This document shows positions 22,501 through 34,170 of a stretch of DNA of 64,000 bases, in pieces. The stretch lies in NCBI GenBank assembly GCA_004026145.2, contig CP034975.1, positions 24,629,861-24,693,860 of the forward strand. The letters are read 5' to 3'. The notes below the pieces were generated by a model. That model was not told where the DNA came from and ran no database searches. It was given only the letters and a program-made list of their open reading frames with translations. Made by a program: the position numbers and the translations under genes. Source of the stretch: Takifugu bimaculatus. Taxonomy: Eukaryota; Chordata; Actinopteri; Tetraodontiformes; Tetraodontidae. How positions within the stretch are numbered: position 1 is the stretch's first letter; the number at the start of each line of letters is the position of its first letter.

Positions 22501-23087
22501 CTCACATGTTTGAGCATTAGCTGGTACGAGCACATACGGCCACAAAAGCCCGCCTGGAATGAGCCGTGCAGCACTCAGAATAAACAACAGACCTGAGCTA
22601 TGCTTCTTTCAAGGCTTCCAGGTTGGAAAGACGTTGAGCTGACTTGATGAAAACCTGCCTTGTAAAAATCTATAAGGATCCATTTCAGACGTATTGCTGT
22701 TTTATTTATTTATTTATTTATTTATGACATTTTATGTTTCCTGCAGGTTCAAACTTCGGTCTGCAAAAGCCTGCTTCATTATCATGCAGCTGTGATAACA
22801 AAGAGAAGCAGTGATGATGTTTCTACGGGACATTTTGAATCTCTCGTGACCCCTGAACAGAAAGTCTTCAGTATAAAATGTGTTTCACCTGAAGTAAACA
22901 CAACTCCCACATCCTCCAATTCTGCACTGAATCATCCTCCCAGCACAAAAATATACTTAAAGTGGAGACAAAGCAGAATTTAAAATGGAATTCATGAATA
23001 AGGAAGGAAAGAACTAAACTCACCGTGAAATGCAAACAACAGTAAAAACAACCCCAGGACCCTCAACCAGAGCTGCTGGGATGCCAT
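19583..23087 (-). CDS. ecrg4: ECRG4 / augurin precursor
   Basis: A secreted prohormone-like protein (augurin, esophageal cancer-related gene 4; human C2orf40). Coding exons in transcript order: 23087-23024, 22112-22065, 21832-21672, 19732-19583. All have GT/AG borders; phases 1, 1, 0 agree; the total is 423 nt = 140 residues against 148 in human. The start was chosen because the ATG at 23087 has A at -3 and G at +4 and directly begins a hydrophobic signal peptide (residues 1-21). Processing sites follow: LKRR at 33-36 and RTKR at 63-66, matching the two KR-type cleavage sites of mammalian ECRG4. The conserved core WDRSR...VQQW...Q-F-M-Y-L-G-F-D-E spans 69-90. The last exon has the typical HYDE, GPR and C-terminal G-A-D-V-N-Y-D-Y-Y motifs. 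Exon 2 is only 48 nt and its sequence has diverged; I accepted it because frame, splice sites and the dibasic site all fit. Orthology is confident; exon 2 is less so. Confidence 0.9.
19746..19761 (-). repeat. C16 tract (minus strand) at the ecrg4 exon 4 acceptor
   Basis: Sixteen guanines on the plus strand are sixteen cytosines in the ecrg4 transcript, ending 11 nt before the acceptor AG at 19734-19733. The tract forms most of the polypyrimidine tract of that splice site. Confidence 0.9.
20630..21475. repeat. Degenerate interstitial telomere-like (CCCTAA)n array
   Basis: About 850 bp made of CCCTAA, CCCAAC, CCTAAT and close variants, that is (TTAGGG)n on the minus strand in degenerate form. 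It lies inside the intron between ecrg4 exons 3 and 4. Perfect runs are short, two to four hexamers. A non-telomeric 24-bp insert (starting ATTCAGGAGGCAGGG) occurs twice, at 20701-20724 and 21259-21282. Confidence 0.9.
22700..22725 (+). repeat. (TTTA)n microsatellite
   Basis: Six tandem TTTA units in ecrg4 intron 1. Confidence 0.85.
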
Positions 23088-23240
23088 CTTGTCCTCCTTG
23101 GTCTGCTCCAACGCCACAGCGGTGCACAAACCTCTGCACGACCGGGGGGGAGGGTGGGCGGCGACCCGGACTTTAAGAGCTAGAACTGGTTCGTTTTGGT
23201 GGAATGCGGTGACCACCCCCAACACACACCCTTCCCTCGC
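23088..23240 (-). promoter_or_regulatory. ecrg4: ecrg4 5' UTR / promoter region
   Basis: A GC-rich stretch with a G9-like run and GGGTGGGCGGCG (near 23151-23163) lies directly upstream of the ecrg4 ATG, consistent with a GC-box promoter. No start site can be fixed. The open frame continues upstream of the ATG but does not look like signal-peptide sequence. Confidence 0.35.
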
Positions 23241-24160
23241 CTGCAGACTCGAGACTCCAACTGAATTCTTCCCCTCTAAAGTTTCCATCTGTGTCACAGG
23301 AAGAATAGTTTCCATCACGAATGGAGTCTGTGAAAGTGCTTTGAAAGCCTGGAATATTTCAGCATTCCCACATGTGCAGCTTCCAGTCATTAGTCTCATG
23401 GTCTCAACTCAAAAACTTGACTTCAGGTGAAATATTGAACCCATCAGCTCCATCAGCAGAAAAGCTGCCATTGCAGCTCTTGGGTTTGATCTCCAGTAAT
23501 GTGACCTAGTCCTCCCAAAGCATTCTGGGAAACCTCAAACCTGAGTTCCAGAGTTGAACTCACCCTCCTATAATGTGAGGGTACTTGGAGGTTAAAGGAA
23601 TTCCTTTAAGGATGATAATGCAGGAAAATACTTATTCCTCCATCACAGAACCGCATCATCCAGGAGAGACCTGTCAGTTTAATGCATTAAACTGGGTTCA
23701 ACTTCTGATGTGTTTACAGAAAGCTCGCGTTTTAATTGTTGTCTGTGTTGCAGCCACTTCTCAGTAACACTGATTGGTCGGACTGAAGATACACTCAGAG
23801 GCCTCACGAAGGAACCCTTGAGCATCGACTGTGTCCTTGTATTTGTGACATATCGAGTGCCACATTGAAGCCAAGTGTCGCCATTTTGGCTGCTTGTCAC
23901 AAATATGCAGCTGCTCAGCCACTGATCCAGTCCAAACGACTTTGTTTTGGAAGCCTGCGCTCTGCAGCTGTCTGGTTAAATCTTGCTGGAGCCACAAGTC
24001 CTCCGCTCTCATCCTGCCTGTGAACGCAGCACCTCCTGTGTTTTGGATTTATCAGCCGACAGTAAGCCCCTGTCAAAAAATGCTAACCAAAAAAAATACT
24101 GGGTTTTATGAAAGGCTCACTGTCCTCAGGCTTAAACAAACCCAGCTAAGAGGATGGACA
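23240..24160. other. Intergenic, nothing recognised
   Basis: About 0.9 kb beyond the ecrg4 promoter without a coding exon, RNA gene or repeat family that I can name. Confidence 0.45.
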
Positions 24161-24161
24161 T

Positions 24162-24780
24162 ATTCAAGATTCAAGATTCAAGATTCAAGAGTACTTTATT
24201 GATCCCTTTGGGGGTGTCCATCAGGGAAATTAGCATCTCCAAAGAAACGTACAGCACTGTACAAAATTTCCCACCACCATTACACCCCATTAAACCTATT
24301 AAAGATAATAAAAATATAATAAAATAAGAAATAAAATAGAATAAATTAAAAATAGAATATGAATATAAATATAAAACTATAAACTATATGTGGACTTAGG
24401 AAGTACAAATACAGATTTTCTTGGTGGGAGAAAATATTTAAAGCCCAAAATATGGAGGCCGCAGACACACTGTTTGTGGTATATTTTGGCTGAAGGGCAG
24501 TTGAGCTTGTCCTACTTACCCATAATGATCCAGGACCTTTGTGGGAACTGCAGACTCAGGGTCAGGGCACACAGCTCTGGGGCAGCACTTTCTGTAGAAA
24601 GTGAAATAAAAAGAAGAGAAATATTTACACATGAAAGGCAGGAAAAAAGGTCTTCATGATGACAGAGCGGGGGGGGAGGGGGCGGGGGTAGTTTATGGAG
24701 GAGGGAGATGGCCTGGGGCAAAAACTGTCTGTTGAGACTGCTGGTGGCCGGGCAGGGGGGGACTCACTCCCCGCAACTCA
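24162..24780 (-). mobile_element. 3' end of an L2/CR1-type LINE
   Basis: On the minus strand the end of a reverse-transcriptase ORF is readable as SSLNRQFLPQAISLLHKL (about 24735-24680), matching the FFPQA/RLLN ending usual for L2-clade LINEs. An A/T-rich 3' UTR follows and then GGGATCAATAAAGTACTCTTGAA with four tandem TCTTGAA units (24190-24162) as the 3' tail. Short-repeat tails of this kind are typical of the clade. Truncated at its 5' end as most copies are. Confidence 0.6.
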
Positions 24781-24852
24781 CTCCTGCCGGCCCAGCGTCA
24801 TTGGACGCTTGCAGGAGCCTGTGGACTAACCACCACCCTTAAAACCAAGGAA

Positions 24853-24882
24853 ACACACGTGCACACGTGCACACGTGCACAC
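24853..24882. repeat. Tandem 8-mer with three CACGTG E-boxes
   Basis: The unit CACGTGCA repeats so that CACGTG occurs at 24856-24861, 24864-24869 and 24872-24877. Each is palindromic. Confidence 0.9.
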
Positions 24883-26340
24883 ATTTTGTTTTATTCTGAA
24901 CTTCTGTTGATACGGCTGCAGTTTCGCACAGTCAGTGTGTCAAAGCGACCTCAGAGGTCACCCAGAGCAGCAAAATGGCTCTAACTGTGTTTAGCTGCCA
25001 CATTAGGACGGTTTGAACCGGATCGCCGCCATGTTGTAAACAAACTAAACACCACAGTGATAAAGCGAGTCTCCCTCATCCGTGTGTCATCGAAGGTCAT
25101 CGCCTTCATCAAATGTGCGAACTCACTTCCCGACAGAGGACGGCGGCTCTCCTCTGTCAGTCAGGCGCCCGCAGACACCAGCGTGGACGTGGACTGTCGG
25201 TCCCCGTCCTCCCTCCCGCAGCTCTGTCCGCCCTGGCAGAGAACAGAGCTGGACAGAGGTGCGAACATTATTTCACAGCTTTATTTATAACGGCGCATCT
25301 ACGCTCTGTTACCACGTCAAGTCCTTTTGAGTGGAACACAAGCTGTCGTGCAGATGGGATGGATTCAGTCATTGTCCAAGACGTGTCCAGAACCTACGTG
25401 CACACCATCGCTGAGCAACACTTATCTGAGCAAAACTAAACATTCATTATTCTTCAAAATACTGAATAATGTTTTAACATTAGATGGACTACTAAGAACA
25501 AGTTGTTTTTTTTAAAAAAAGGGTTGAATGCTCAGTAAAGTTAGTGTCAGATGTGCAGCATATTTGGCTCTAATTGTCAGAGAAAACAGGAATAGGTAGG
25601 AAAGAACCTCAAATCAGCAGGTTCCATCACAGGCTGGTGCAGAATAGACGTTTCAGAGCCAGAATGTAGCCGTAAAAAAAAGAAGGAGGACACTGCATCC
25701 GTGTGTCAAGGTCATCTCCACTGGATCAAAGGTCGTCTGTTGTCTTGCCTTATCTGATGAGGAGGAAATTGTGTTTGGAGCAGAGTTCCTCAACCCTCTG
25801 GGATGCAGACATGTGTTTGCTCTTAACGCTTCGCCTCTCCGTGCCGGCCCGCGTCAGAAACACCTCTGAACTTGGCGTTGACCTCTCGTGTCCCCGTTAA
25901 GACGAACATGACCTCAAGACGTGAAAGTGACACATGGTTTCAGGCAAGGTGGTGTAAACTAAAGAGAGGTCACATCTGTTAACTCCCTCATTAGTTAGAC
26001 GATGATGTATATTTATCTTGTTGTTGTCGGCGCCATCAGCAGCCCAGTGTGAGATTTATGCCCTGAGCAGTCGCTCTATATTGATTTTCCTTCGTCTTTT
26101 TTTATATATAAAACACGAGAGACGACCAGAGGCAGGAGCCAAAACACCAATCAAAAGCAGATGATGTGTTTACCAGATGGATTTCTCACCTACTGTCACA
26201 ATAATCAGCTGCAGGGTGGAAAGTCGGCTTGTGTTTGCTGGTTTCACGCATTTATCTCGATTATAGAGCGTTACATTAACATACAGGACAGATGCTCCTG
26301 AGCAGAAAGAGAGGAAAGGACATGGACACGGCGGGAGGCT
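24883..26340. other. Intergenic, nothing recognised
   Basis: 1.45 kb between the LINE fragment and the (CA)n array. Short open frames overlap in several phases near 25057-25515, but none shows a domain, splice logic or codon pattern that I trust. Confidence 0.45.
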
Positions 26341-26346
26341 GGAGAA

Positions 26347-26368
26347 AACACACACGCACACGCACACG

Positions 26369-26406
<38 letters not shown>
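26347..26406 (+). repeat. (CA)n microsatellite
   Basis: About 60 bp of CA with a few CG interruptions in the left half. Confidence 0.95.
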
Positions 26407-26408
<2 letters not shown>

Positions 26409-26994
26409 GTGTTTGTGTTTTTGCTCTTTTACATTAAATTTCTGGCTGCGTTCCGGCCGCCTGCAGAGTCGACAGAGGCCCGGTGAGCAGAGCAGCCGCC
26501 ATCGTGTGCCTTTATCTCACCAGCCACCAGGTCAGCGTGATGGAGAGGAAGATCTGATGAAGACCCTACACTTTCCACCGCTGTTTAGACAGAATTTCCC
26601 AAACGGTTCCATGCGGGGGAAAGATTTTGTTTGCACAATCCCTCCTGACATAAAATGCTCCTTTTGCCTCCATTTCTGTGCTTTCTAATCAGATCAAGTG
26701 TATTTAACCACTAAATCAATTTTGAGGAAGAGTTGGACCATAATAAAGTCACATTGCTCAGATCAGCTTGACAAAATGGGATTATTTAAAAAAACAATAT
26801 TGACCCAATACAGTTGACCCAATGTAAACTTTAGTCATCTGTCATCAACATTAATGGTAAAATAACAATAACAACACTTAATAAAATATCCTCTGTTTGT
26901 GTGAAAGGTTTTTGCTAATTTAGCAAAAAGAAAAACTAAAATAAATGACATAAAGCAAACCCTGGGGTCAGAAGAGCTTCCTCCAGAGCTCAGA

Positions 26995-27305
26995 GACTGG
27001 ACTGGATCCAGGCTACCAAAGCATTTCTGCAGCACTGAAGGTTCCTAAGGTCACTGTGGCCTCCATCATTCTGAAATGGGAGAAGTTTGGACCAACCAGG
27101 ACTCTTGTCAGAGCTGAGTGTCCAACCTGAGCCATCTGAGGGGAAAAGGGTCTCAGTAAGAACCGTGAGCATGAACCCAGAGGTCACTCTGGCGGAGCTG
27201 CAGAGCTCCTGGGTGCAGATGGAAGAAGGTTCCTTAAGGTCAACCTTCACTGCACAGCTCAACCATCCATCTGATCTTTGTGTCAGAAAGGTCAGAGAGA
27301 AGTAA
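26995..27305 (+). mobile_element. Tc1-like transposase fragment
   Basis: The plus strand reads KVPKVTVASIILKWEKFG then PTRTL, and later in another frame NPEVTLAELQSSWVQM, which is the N-terminal DNA-binding part (PAIRED-like plus HTH) of fish Tc1-like transposases. Stops and a frameshift separate the two parts. No terminal inverted repeats were found at either side, so this is a small internal remnant. It is a different family from the copy in uxs1 intron 10. Confidence 0.7.
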
Positions 27306-28354
27306 ATGACTCCGGAAAATCCACCTGGACCTCCTGAACAAAGCTGTTAAATGACAGACTTTCTGTTCTTCATTGTGTTTGGAGGAAAACAGTCACAGCT
27401 CATCGCTCAGTCCAGGTCTCTCAGGGCCAACGATGCTTCGACTCAATGCTGGAATTGCTCCTATATTTTAGTTTTGTCATTCTGTGACTGAGGGAGGAAA
27501 TATTACTATTTTTACTTCAGGCTATAACAAAAAATATTGTGCTTGTCTCCAACTCCTTTAATTGTGTTCTACAGAGAATATTTACTGTAAAACCCATCGA
27601 GGGAGTTGTCCTTATATGCTATCTTTATGGGAGGCAACTGTCACAGACAAGAGTCATAAATGAATATTTTTACAAACAAGTGCTTTTTCTAAAATCTAAA
27701 TGAGCCATTATGTATGAATTGGGACTTCCTGCTTATAAAAGTGAGTATTGGGTAATAGAATAAATGTAGCTATTACCCAAGAGAACCGGGTTTCAATTGT
27801 TGTCCCCCATGATTGTCTGCAGTCCCCGGACTGTCTTCTACCTGGACAAAGGTGACGCACGAGGCAATATTTAACGGTGGAGGGTCTCTACTGCCACCGT
27901 GCGGTAGTCTGGTGGTACTGCAGCCGCCAGGCGTCATTTCCATTGAGGCTGAAAAGGTCGAATTTCACTCTGATTTCATCATCTGGAGACACGCTGTTCT
28001 GGAAGAGCCTTGATCCGATGTCGTTAGACAGTTTGTGAAGGCTTACTTAAAGTAGAATGATGCAAGCTGTATTTATACAACATTAAACATTTAGCCAACT
28101 ATTATCAGCGTTACTCCTAAATCACTTTCATCTATTTAAATAATCAAATCTGAACATCCATATTTCTCCATCAGTGGGTTGAAAGAACCTGGAGTCATGT
28201 TTATTTTAAGGTGGCCATGCTTCATGAGCTTTAGAATTCCTAATCTTAATTTGAAAGTCATTGTCACGCTTGTCTCAGAGCCTTGCTGAGCTGCATCGAG
28301 TGAAGTCTCTGGAACAAACAACGCTGCTAATCACACACCTCCACTCATTTCATC
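27306..28354. other. Intergenic between the Tc1 relic and the nck2 3' end
   Basis: About 1 kb with no recognised gene or element. Confidence 0.45.
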
Positions 28355-29762
28355 TTAGTATTCTTCAAAAATTTTATTGAACAAAAGTATTTCAATTCTC
28401 ATCACGTTGTCGGTGATACAGTACCATAGTTTGATCTAAATGATTCATATATGCACCTCATCTTATTTTGGAATATATACATACAGTGGGGACAAGAATT
28501 AAATAACAATGCTCAATAACATTCAGATATATAAAAGCTGACGACCCCATGATCAACAACACTTCCATTGGTAAACAAATGTACAAGCAGAAGAAGGAAC
28601 ACAGAAAAGGTCTGGAAGGTCTGGTATTACATTCCATACCAGATGACCCATTTTTGGCTTTACAGCAAATCGAACTGGTTTCACAAATTTCTGAGTTTCC
28701 AACTCATCTGGTAAACTGAGAGTACGACTCGCGGACGTCTTAGTGTTGAAGTTCGGCCCATTATTAGATGGCGTTTTGTTGGGGTCTTGGCTGAAAAGCG
28801 CAGCGCCACTTTTCCTTCAGAGGCTTTTCAGAACTGAACTCAATCACAGCAGCGTCGGTACTGTGAACCTCTACAACGTGTTTTCCTTCAGTCAGTCTCC
28901 TCGTGTAGCAACAGATACGCACTAGAGCATGGAACAGTGTGAAGCAGTATCAGGTACTGAGCATCAGCCTGAATGGATGAACGGTGATTACAGTGCAGAC
29001 ATGGAGCCAGTAGTATGGGTACAGCGCGGCACATTCGGTTACATTAATAAACATTCAAACTCTACAGGATATCAGAAGTCTCCCCTGTTGAGTTCACCCC
29101 GGAACACCGATGTCGGTTGGGCTTCAACCACGTGGCTGGGGTGGTGATGGGGCCGTTAACTGTGATGTATTTGTTCCAGGGTTAATCTCCCCTACACTGC
29201 CTCTTAGAAGTTACCAGACATGTTATATTCACGCAATCGCTTCTGAGGCGTGAAGACGGAAAGGAGGATGGAAGCAAACGTGTGACAGAAACACATCATT
29301 TGGGAGAGAAGTCATGTAGAGGAATGGTAAAATGAGGAGAAAAAGGCAAGAGTGATTCTGGTCACTTGGTGAAGTCCAGAGAGGATTTTAAATTAGCTTT
29401 AAAAAAAAGAAAAAAGATTTAACTTGGGAACAATAACGTTCACTAAAAATGAACTAAAAAAAAACAAACAGTCTATTTTAAAGGACAATCCATCAGTTTA
29501 AGTTCCGTCTGTTCTCCCGTGTGGATTAAGAGCAATGGTGAAAACGACAATGTGCGTGCACGGAAATAGACAACGATGGACATTGGTGGGAGAGTTCAAA
29601 CCCAAACAAGGCCTTGGGCGACGTGGTTACGGTCACACAAATGACAGAGGCTTATTATGCACTGTGTGGTACACGAAAAAGCAGCTGGAGATTTTACCTG
29701 ACACAGTGCTCATCATGGGGCTGTCAGTTCTTCACTGAGCTTGAAAGAGTTTCACCTGATCA

Positions 29763-29777
29763 CCAGCAGAGGGCGAC
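29763..29777 (+). promoter_or_regulatory. CTCF-like motif in the nck2 3' UTR
   Basis: CCAGCAGAGGGCGAC matches the CTCF core CCASYAGRKGGCRSY with one mismatch. It lies about 205 bp after the nck2 stop codon. Confidence 0.5.
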
Positions 29778-29890
29778 AGTCTAGAACACATACAGGAGTG
29801 TCTGAGGATCTGGATGCAGTACAGACGCCAAGGCAAAGGGTCCAAGGCTAAGGCTGGAGTTAAGACGGTTAGGAGTGGCAATATTATTAG

Positions 29891-29960
29891 GTGTGTGTGT
29901 GTGTGTGTGTGCGTGTGTGTGTGTGTGTGCGTGTGTGTGTGTGTGTGAGAGAGAGAGAGA
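29891..29960 (+). repeat. (GT)n(GA)n compound microsatellite in the nck2 3' UTR
   Basis: About 57 bp of GT with GC interruptions followed by (GA)n. In the nck2 mRNA it reads (TC)n(AC)n and begins about 20 nt after the stop codon. Confidence 0.95.
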
Positions 29961-29981
29961 TCCAGTGTGAATGCAGATGTA

Positions 29982-32900
29982 TCACAGCAGCGGTTTGACC
30001 AGGTACAGCTTCTCTCCATGTTCGCTGGTGAAGATGGGGGCTTTCTTGTAGTGTTCCACCAGTTCATCCATGGAGTTGAACCTCCGCTGGCCGATACAGT
30101 ACACTCCGTCTGATAGCTGCACTTTAAAGTGCTTATTCTTGCCGACTGCCTTCAGGGACACAGAGAAATCACTGGGCTGAAAGTAAAGAAATGAGAGAAT
30201 TGTGGTTATAAAGAGAAGTTTCTCAAAGAAATGTGACGATGCATGACGTTTGTCCAGCAGGTGGCAGCATCTGCTCACACAGAAATAAATCTATACGTTG
30301 TCTGTAAAATAGTGAAAATTAAAACAAATAAGTGAAAAGCATTAATAAAGGCCAGATCCAATCCACAGTAATGCTATTTTTGTGTGCAGGATTAAATCAT
30401 TGAGGACGTGTACATGTATTGATAGCGCGACGATGTGGGCGTCTTTCATTCGTCCATGACTTCACCCCCCAGACTCACCGATGACTCGCTGTCTCTAATG
30501 AGGAAGTCTCCCTCCTCTCCTCTCTCATTGAGTATGCACTCAGCCTGGAGTCTGGTGATGCCGCCGTAGTACCAGTCCCTCTCAGCAAACTTCCCTGAGC
30601 GAGCTGGTGTCACGAGGCGGTTCTGCGGGGAGCTCGATGGAGGCACATCTGCCCGCTCATCAAGCACCTGCACATAGTTCTTAGGGACCAGGCCCACCAT
30701 GCCACGTGAATTCTTACATCTCCACCACTCTGGGTCGTTCTCAGGCTTCTCCACCACCTCCATCACCTCTCCTTTTTCAAAATTGAGCTCCTCCTCAGTC
30801 ACCGAGCTGAAGGGATAGAGCGTTTGAACCAAGTGGAGCACTTCGGCGCGGCCGCCTACGCGCCCATTAGCCGTCGACATCCCCAGGGGACCTCTGTGGT
30901 AGGATCGGGAAGAATCCCCCTCGCCTCTGTCATCGGCCCCTCCGAGCTCCTCTTGGACATAATTGGAAGGAAACCATCCCACGCGGCCCGTCTGACTGCC
31001 GCGCCACCAGCCGTCACTACATTTCTCCATCACAATGACTCTGGAGCCCTTGACCAGGGTCAGCTCATCTTCCCGTTCTGCTGTATAGGCAAACTTGACC
31101 ACGGCGGGGATGTTGAGGTCATAGATTCTTTCTGCAGCTCCTCCTCCCCCCCCTCCGCCCCCGCTGCCATTAGAGGGGTACTCCGTGTCTGAACTTGGAG
31201 TCGGTGAAGCATCGCGAGCGCTCGTCTTCCTCTTAGTTTTCCCCAAACCTGAAAGATGAGCAGAGACGGCCGATAAATCCACAGCGCAATGGAGAGAGTC
31301 GGGTTACAGATCTAAACGTACAACAGCACCTTCCTATAGAAGCAAAAAAGATGAATTTTAAAAATGGATCACAATCAAAGTCAATTTAATTGTGAATTGT
31401 TGTTCAAGCTTCACGCTCGACATCCTAAATATTGTTAACCAACACAGGAAATCTGCAAGTTGAATAGTGACCCCTTGCAGGCAGAGTCCTGGGGGGGGGG
31501 GGGGGCGGTCCTGATCACCACTCAGGCCTTCCAACCTCTTAAACTTCTCTCACCAATTAAAACTTGCTAGAATGACCTCAGCAATCAGAGACCATCTGGT
31601 CTGGTCACATCAGTGCAACTAGACCTGCTGGTCAATAACAAAGATGCATTAGTTCAACTTTACGGACGCCGATCTGCATATTTCGAATGAATGGCTATCA
31701 TCACTCTACTCACACACGCAGCCAGTTAAGGGCGGCAATAAAGTTAGACATCAAAGCATTAAAGCAGAACAATAGTGTTTACTAAATGTATTATTTATGC
31801 TAAACAGTTTTTCCAAAGCTGAAATCAGAAACACCTCAGCTGTGAAGAAGAAGCAGTTCAGGGACTAATTGAGGCGGTTAGTTGGCAGGAAGAGGCCCTC
31901 AGACGCAAACATACATCCCATAAAAAGCAGTCAAGGCCAGGTCAGCAAAAGACCACAGTGACATTAGAAACAGTTCACTGACGATAAGTAAAACTAAGGC
32001 AAATCACACAATTGTGAGCATTCTGAGTCTGGTGTTAGTGCTAATTAGAAGGGTGAAAATAGGAAGGGGGGGGCAACTAAAGTGAAAAGTGGGGCAGGTA
32101 CCATCGGTCTGATAAACACACACACACACACACACACACACGAACAGTCAGCCTCTGACTGAATCCATCTAGGAGTTTTTACAAACTCTCAGTGGAACAC
32201 ACACACACACTCACACACACACTCACACACTCTGCTCGCTCTCCTCTCCTAAACACACGTTAAAATCACAATGACACACCGCACAGCCCGACGTTTAATG
32301 GAGGCTGGTGCTCATGCGCGCTACTAATCGCTGCAACGAGTTTCCTGACAGCTGATCACCAAATTTTGCGTCCCGGCGGAGCCGCTGAAATGCCACGGAA
32401 ATGTCAGGGCTGAGCGGAGCGACTGCGCTGTTTGGAACACTGCTGGGTTCATGCAGAGTAGCATGAAACTCTCTGGCAGGCAGTGAGAAGAGGAAGAGGG
32501 CTGTGGAAAACAGAGATGAGGGCTCCCTTGGCAGCTGTTTCTCACACGTACACACTAGAGCGAGCACATCAGAGGCTACAGCTGACAAAAACACAGAGGA
32601 GGGATGAGACGGGAATAACAAGCAGATCATGTTTATGGATGGCAGCGAGTATCCGACATATCTGATGGCCATGTGAGAGTCTGTCTGACAATTGTGTGAG
32701 AGACAAAGGGTGAATCTTGGCCGTGTGTTTCCAGAGCCCACTGACAGGAAATCACTTGACCCGCGTAACAACATTTCAACATTTCATCTTTATTTCATTT
32801 CCACTTTAGGGCAACAACCTGCTCCATGACTCCTGCTCTACATTTTCTGTTAATCCCCTTTCACACCGCAGGAAAATCCCACGTTGATACCAGATCGATG

Positions 32901-34099
32901 TAGGTCTTTTATATACAAACGGGTTGTTGTGGCATTTCCCAGGTCAAGTTTCCCTGCAGGCGGCCTGGAAAATTTGCTGCAAAATTTGCTACAATGTGAA
33001 AGGTGTTCCGTGTTATTTCGCCAAATGACCCGATTACATTGATGTTCCTGGCTGTTGAGAATCCCTGGAGCGTCTCCAGCTCGCTAGCTGTGCTGACGGC
33101 GCCCTCCGTGTTGTCAAGCACCGCTTACCATGCTGAAAAAGAACCTGGGACGGACGCCGATCCAGAGCCCCGCAGCTACATGCTGGTGAAACCTGTGGAC
33201 ACAGACTGCGCTCGGACATTCTCAAATCTGTGCTGTACTTGCATACTTAAATCAAACATAAATCTCAAAGTACTCATGCTGGGATCAACAGGAAAAGGTA
33301 CGGGGGGGGGGGGGGGGGCATTCTACAATGAAATGCATCCCTTTCCCTCCAGTGAAGTGTCACATTCATAAAACATATTCTACTTATCAGAATCAGCCAG
33401 AATGTAACGTCCTGAACCCCCACTTAGTGAGTACTGAAGACCATCACAATAAACTACTCGTTATATAGAGGAACGTAACAAAAATCAATATATCAATAAT
33501 ATTAATGTTCTAACAACAACATAAAAACAAGATGACGTATGAAAGGGAGGAAAATACCAGAGCCGCCACTGCGGGAAATGTGAAAATGATCAAAAGCTGA
33601 CAAAAGGAGGGTCGATCTGCATTAGAAAATCCAGCATCAATAATTTCAGGGTGAAAGCGGTATAAGATTACACCTGCCTGTTACCTGAGGACTTCCCCTC
33701 AGAGGAAAACCTCTAATAGTGCATCCAAAACTGCATCGCACGCTGAAAATTGGAACATGGAGGTGACAGTAATATATACAAGGTACCACCCCCCACCCCA
33801 GACACTTTGGTGGCTGGATTACTATAAAATGTATAACTTGTCTCCTAAATTAAATCCAGATGGTCGTGTGGCTTTAAAATTTCCATCAATAAGCTGGAAA
33901 TCGAGAAGTGGCTGAGTAAATCACTTTTCCTCATCATTTCATTTTCAGCAGACTTCCGCTTAGAACCACCTGACGGTTTGGTCTCCATTTGCATAAGCGA
34001 CAGAAGGCGTGATAGGAATCTAAACGCCCAAACCTGCATACGAAGTCGTTCTTTCTGAGGCCTGCAGGGCGTGAATACATCCCCTGTTTAATTAGTCTG

Positions 34100-34170
<71 letters not shown>

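Larger units (their letters stand above)
28355..29981 (-). other. nck2: nck2 3' UTR with poly(A) signal
   Basis: A minus-strand AATAAA lies at 28378-28373 and is the best poly(A) signal downstream of the nck2 stop. The implied 3' UTR is about 1.6 kb and contains the GT/GA microsatellite at 29891-29960, close after the stop codon, and a CTCF-like motif at 29763-29777. Confidence 0.55.

Noticed and set aside
30824..31192. 122-codon plus-strand open frame
   Set aside because: Antisense shadow of the large nck2 exon.
32295..32774. 159-codon minus-strand open frame in the nck2 intron
   Set aside because: Low-complexity leucine/serine/proline-rich composition with no recognised motif, and the flanking nck2 exons already join in frame without it.
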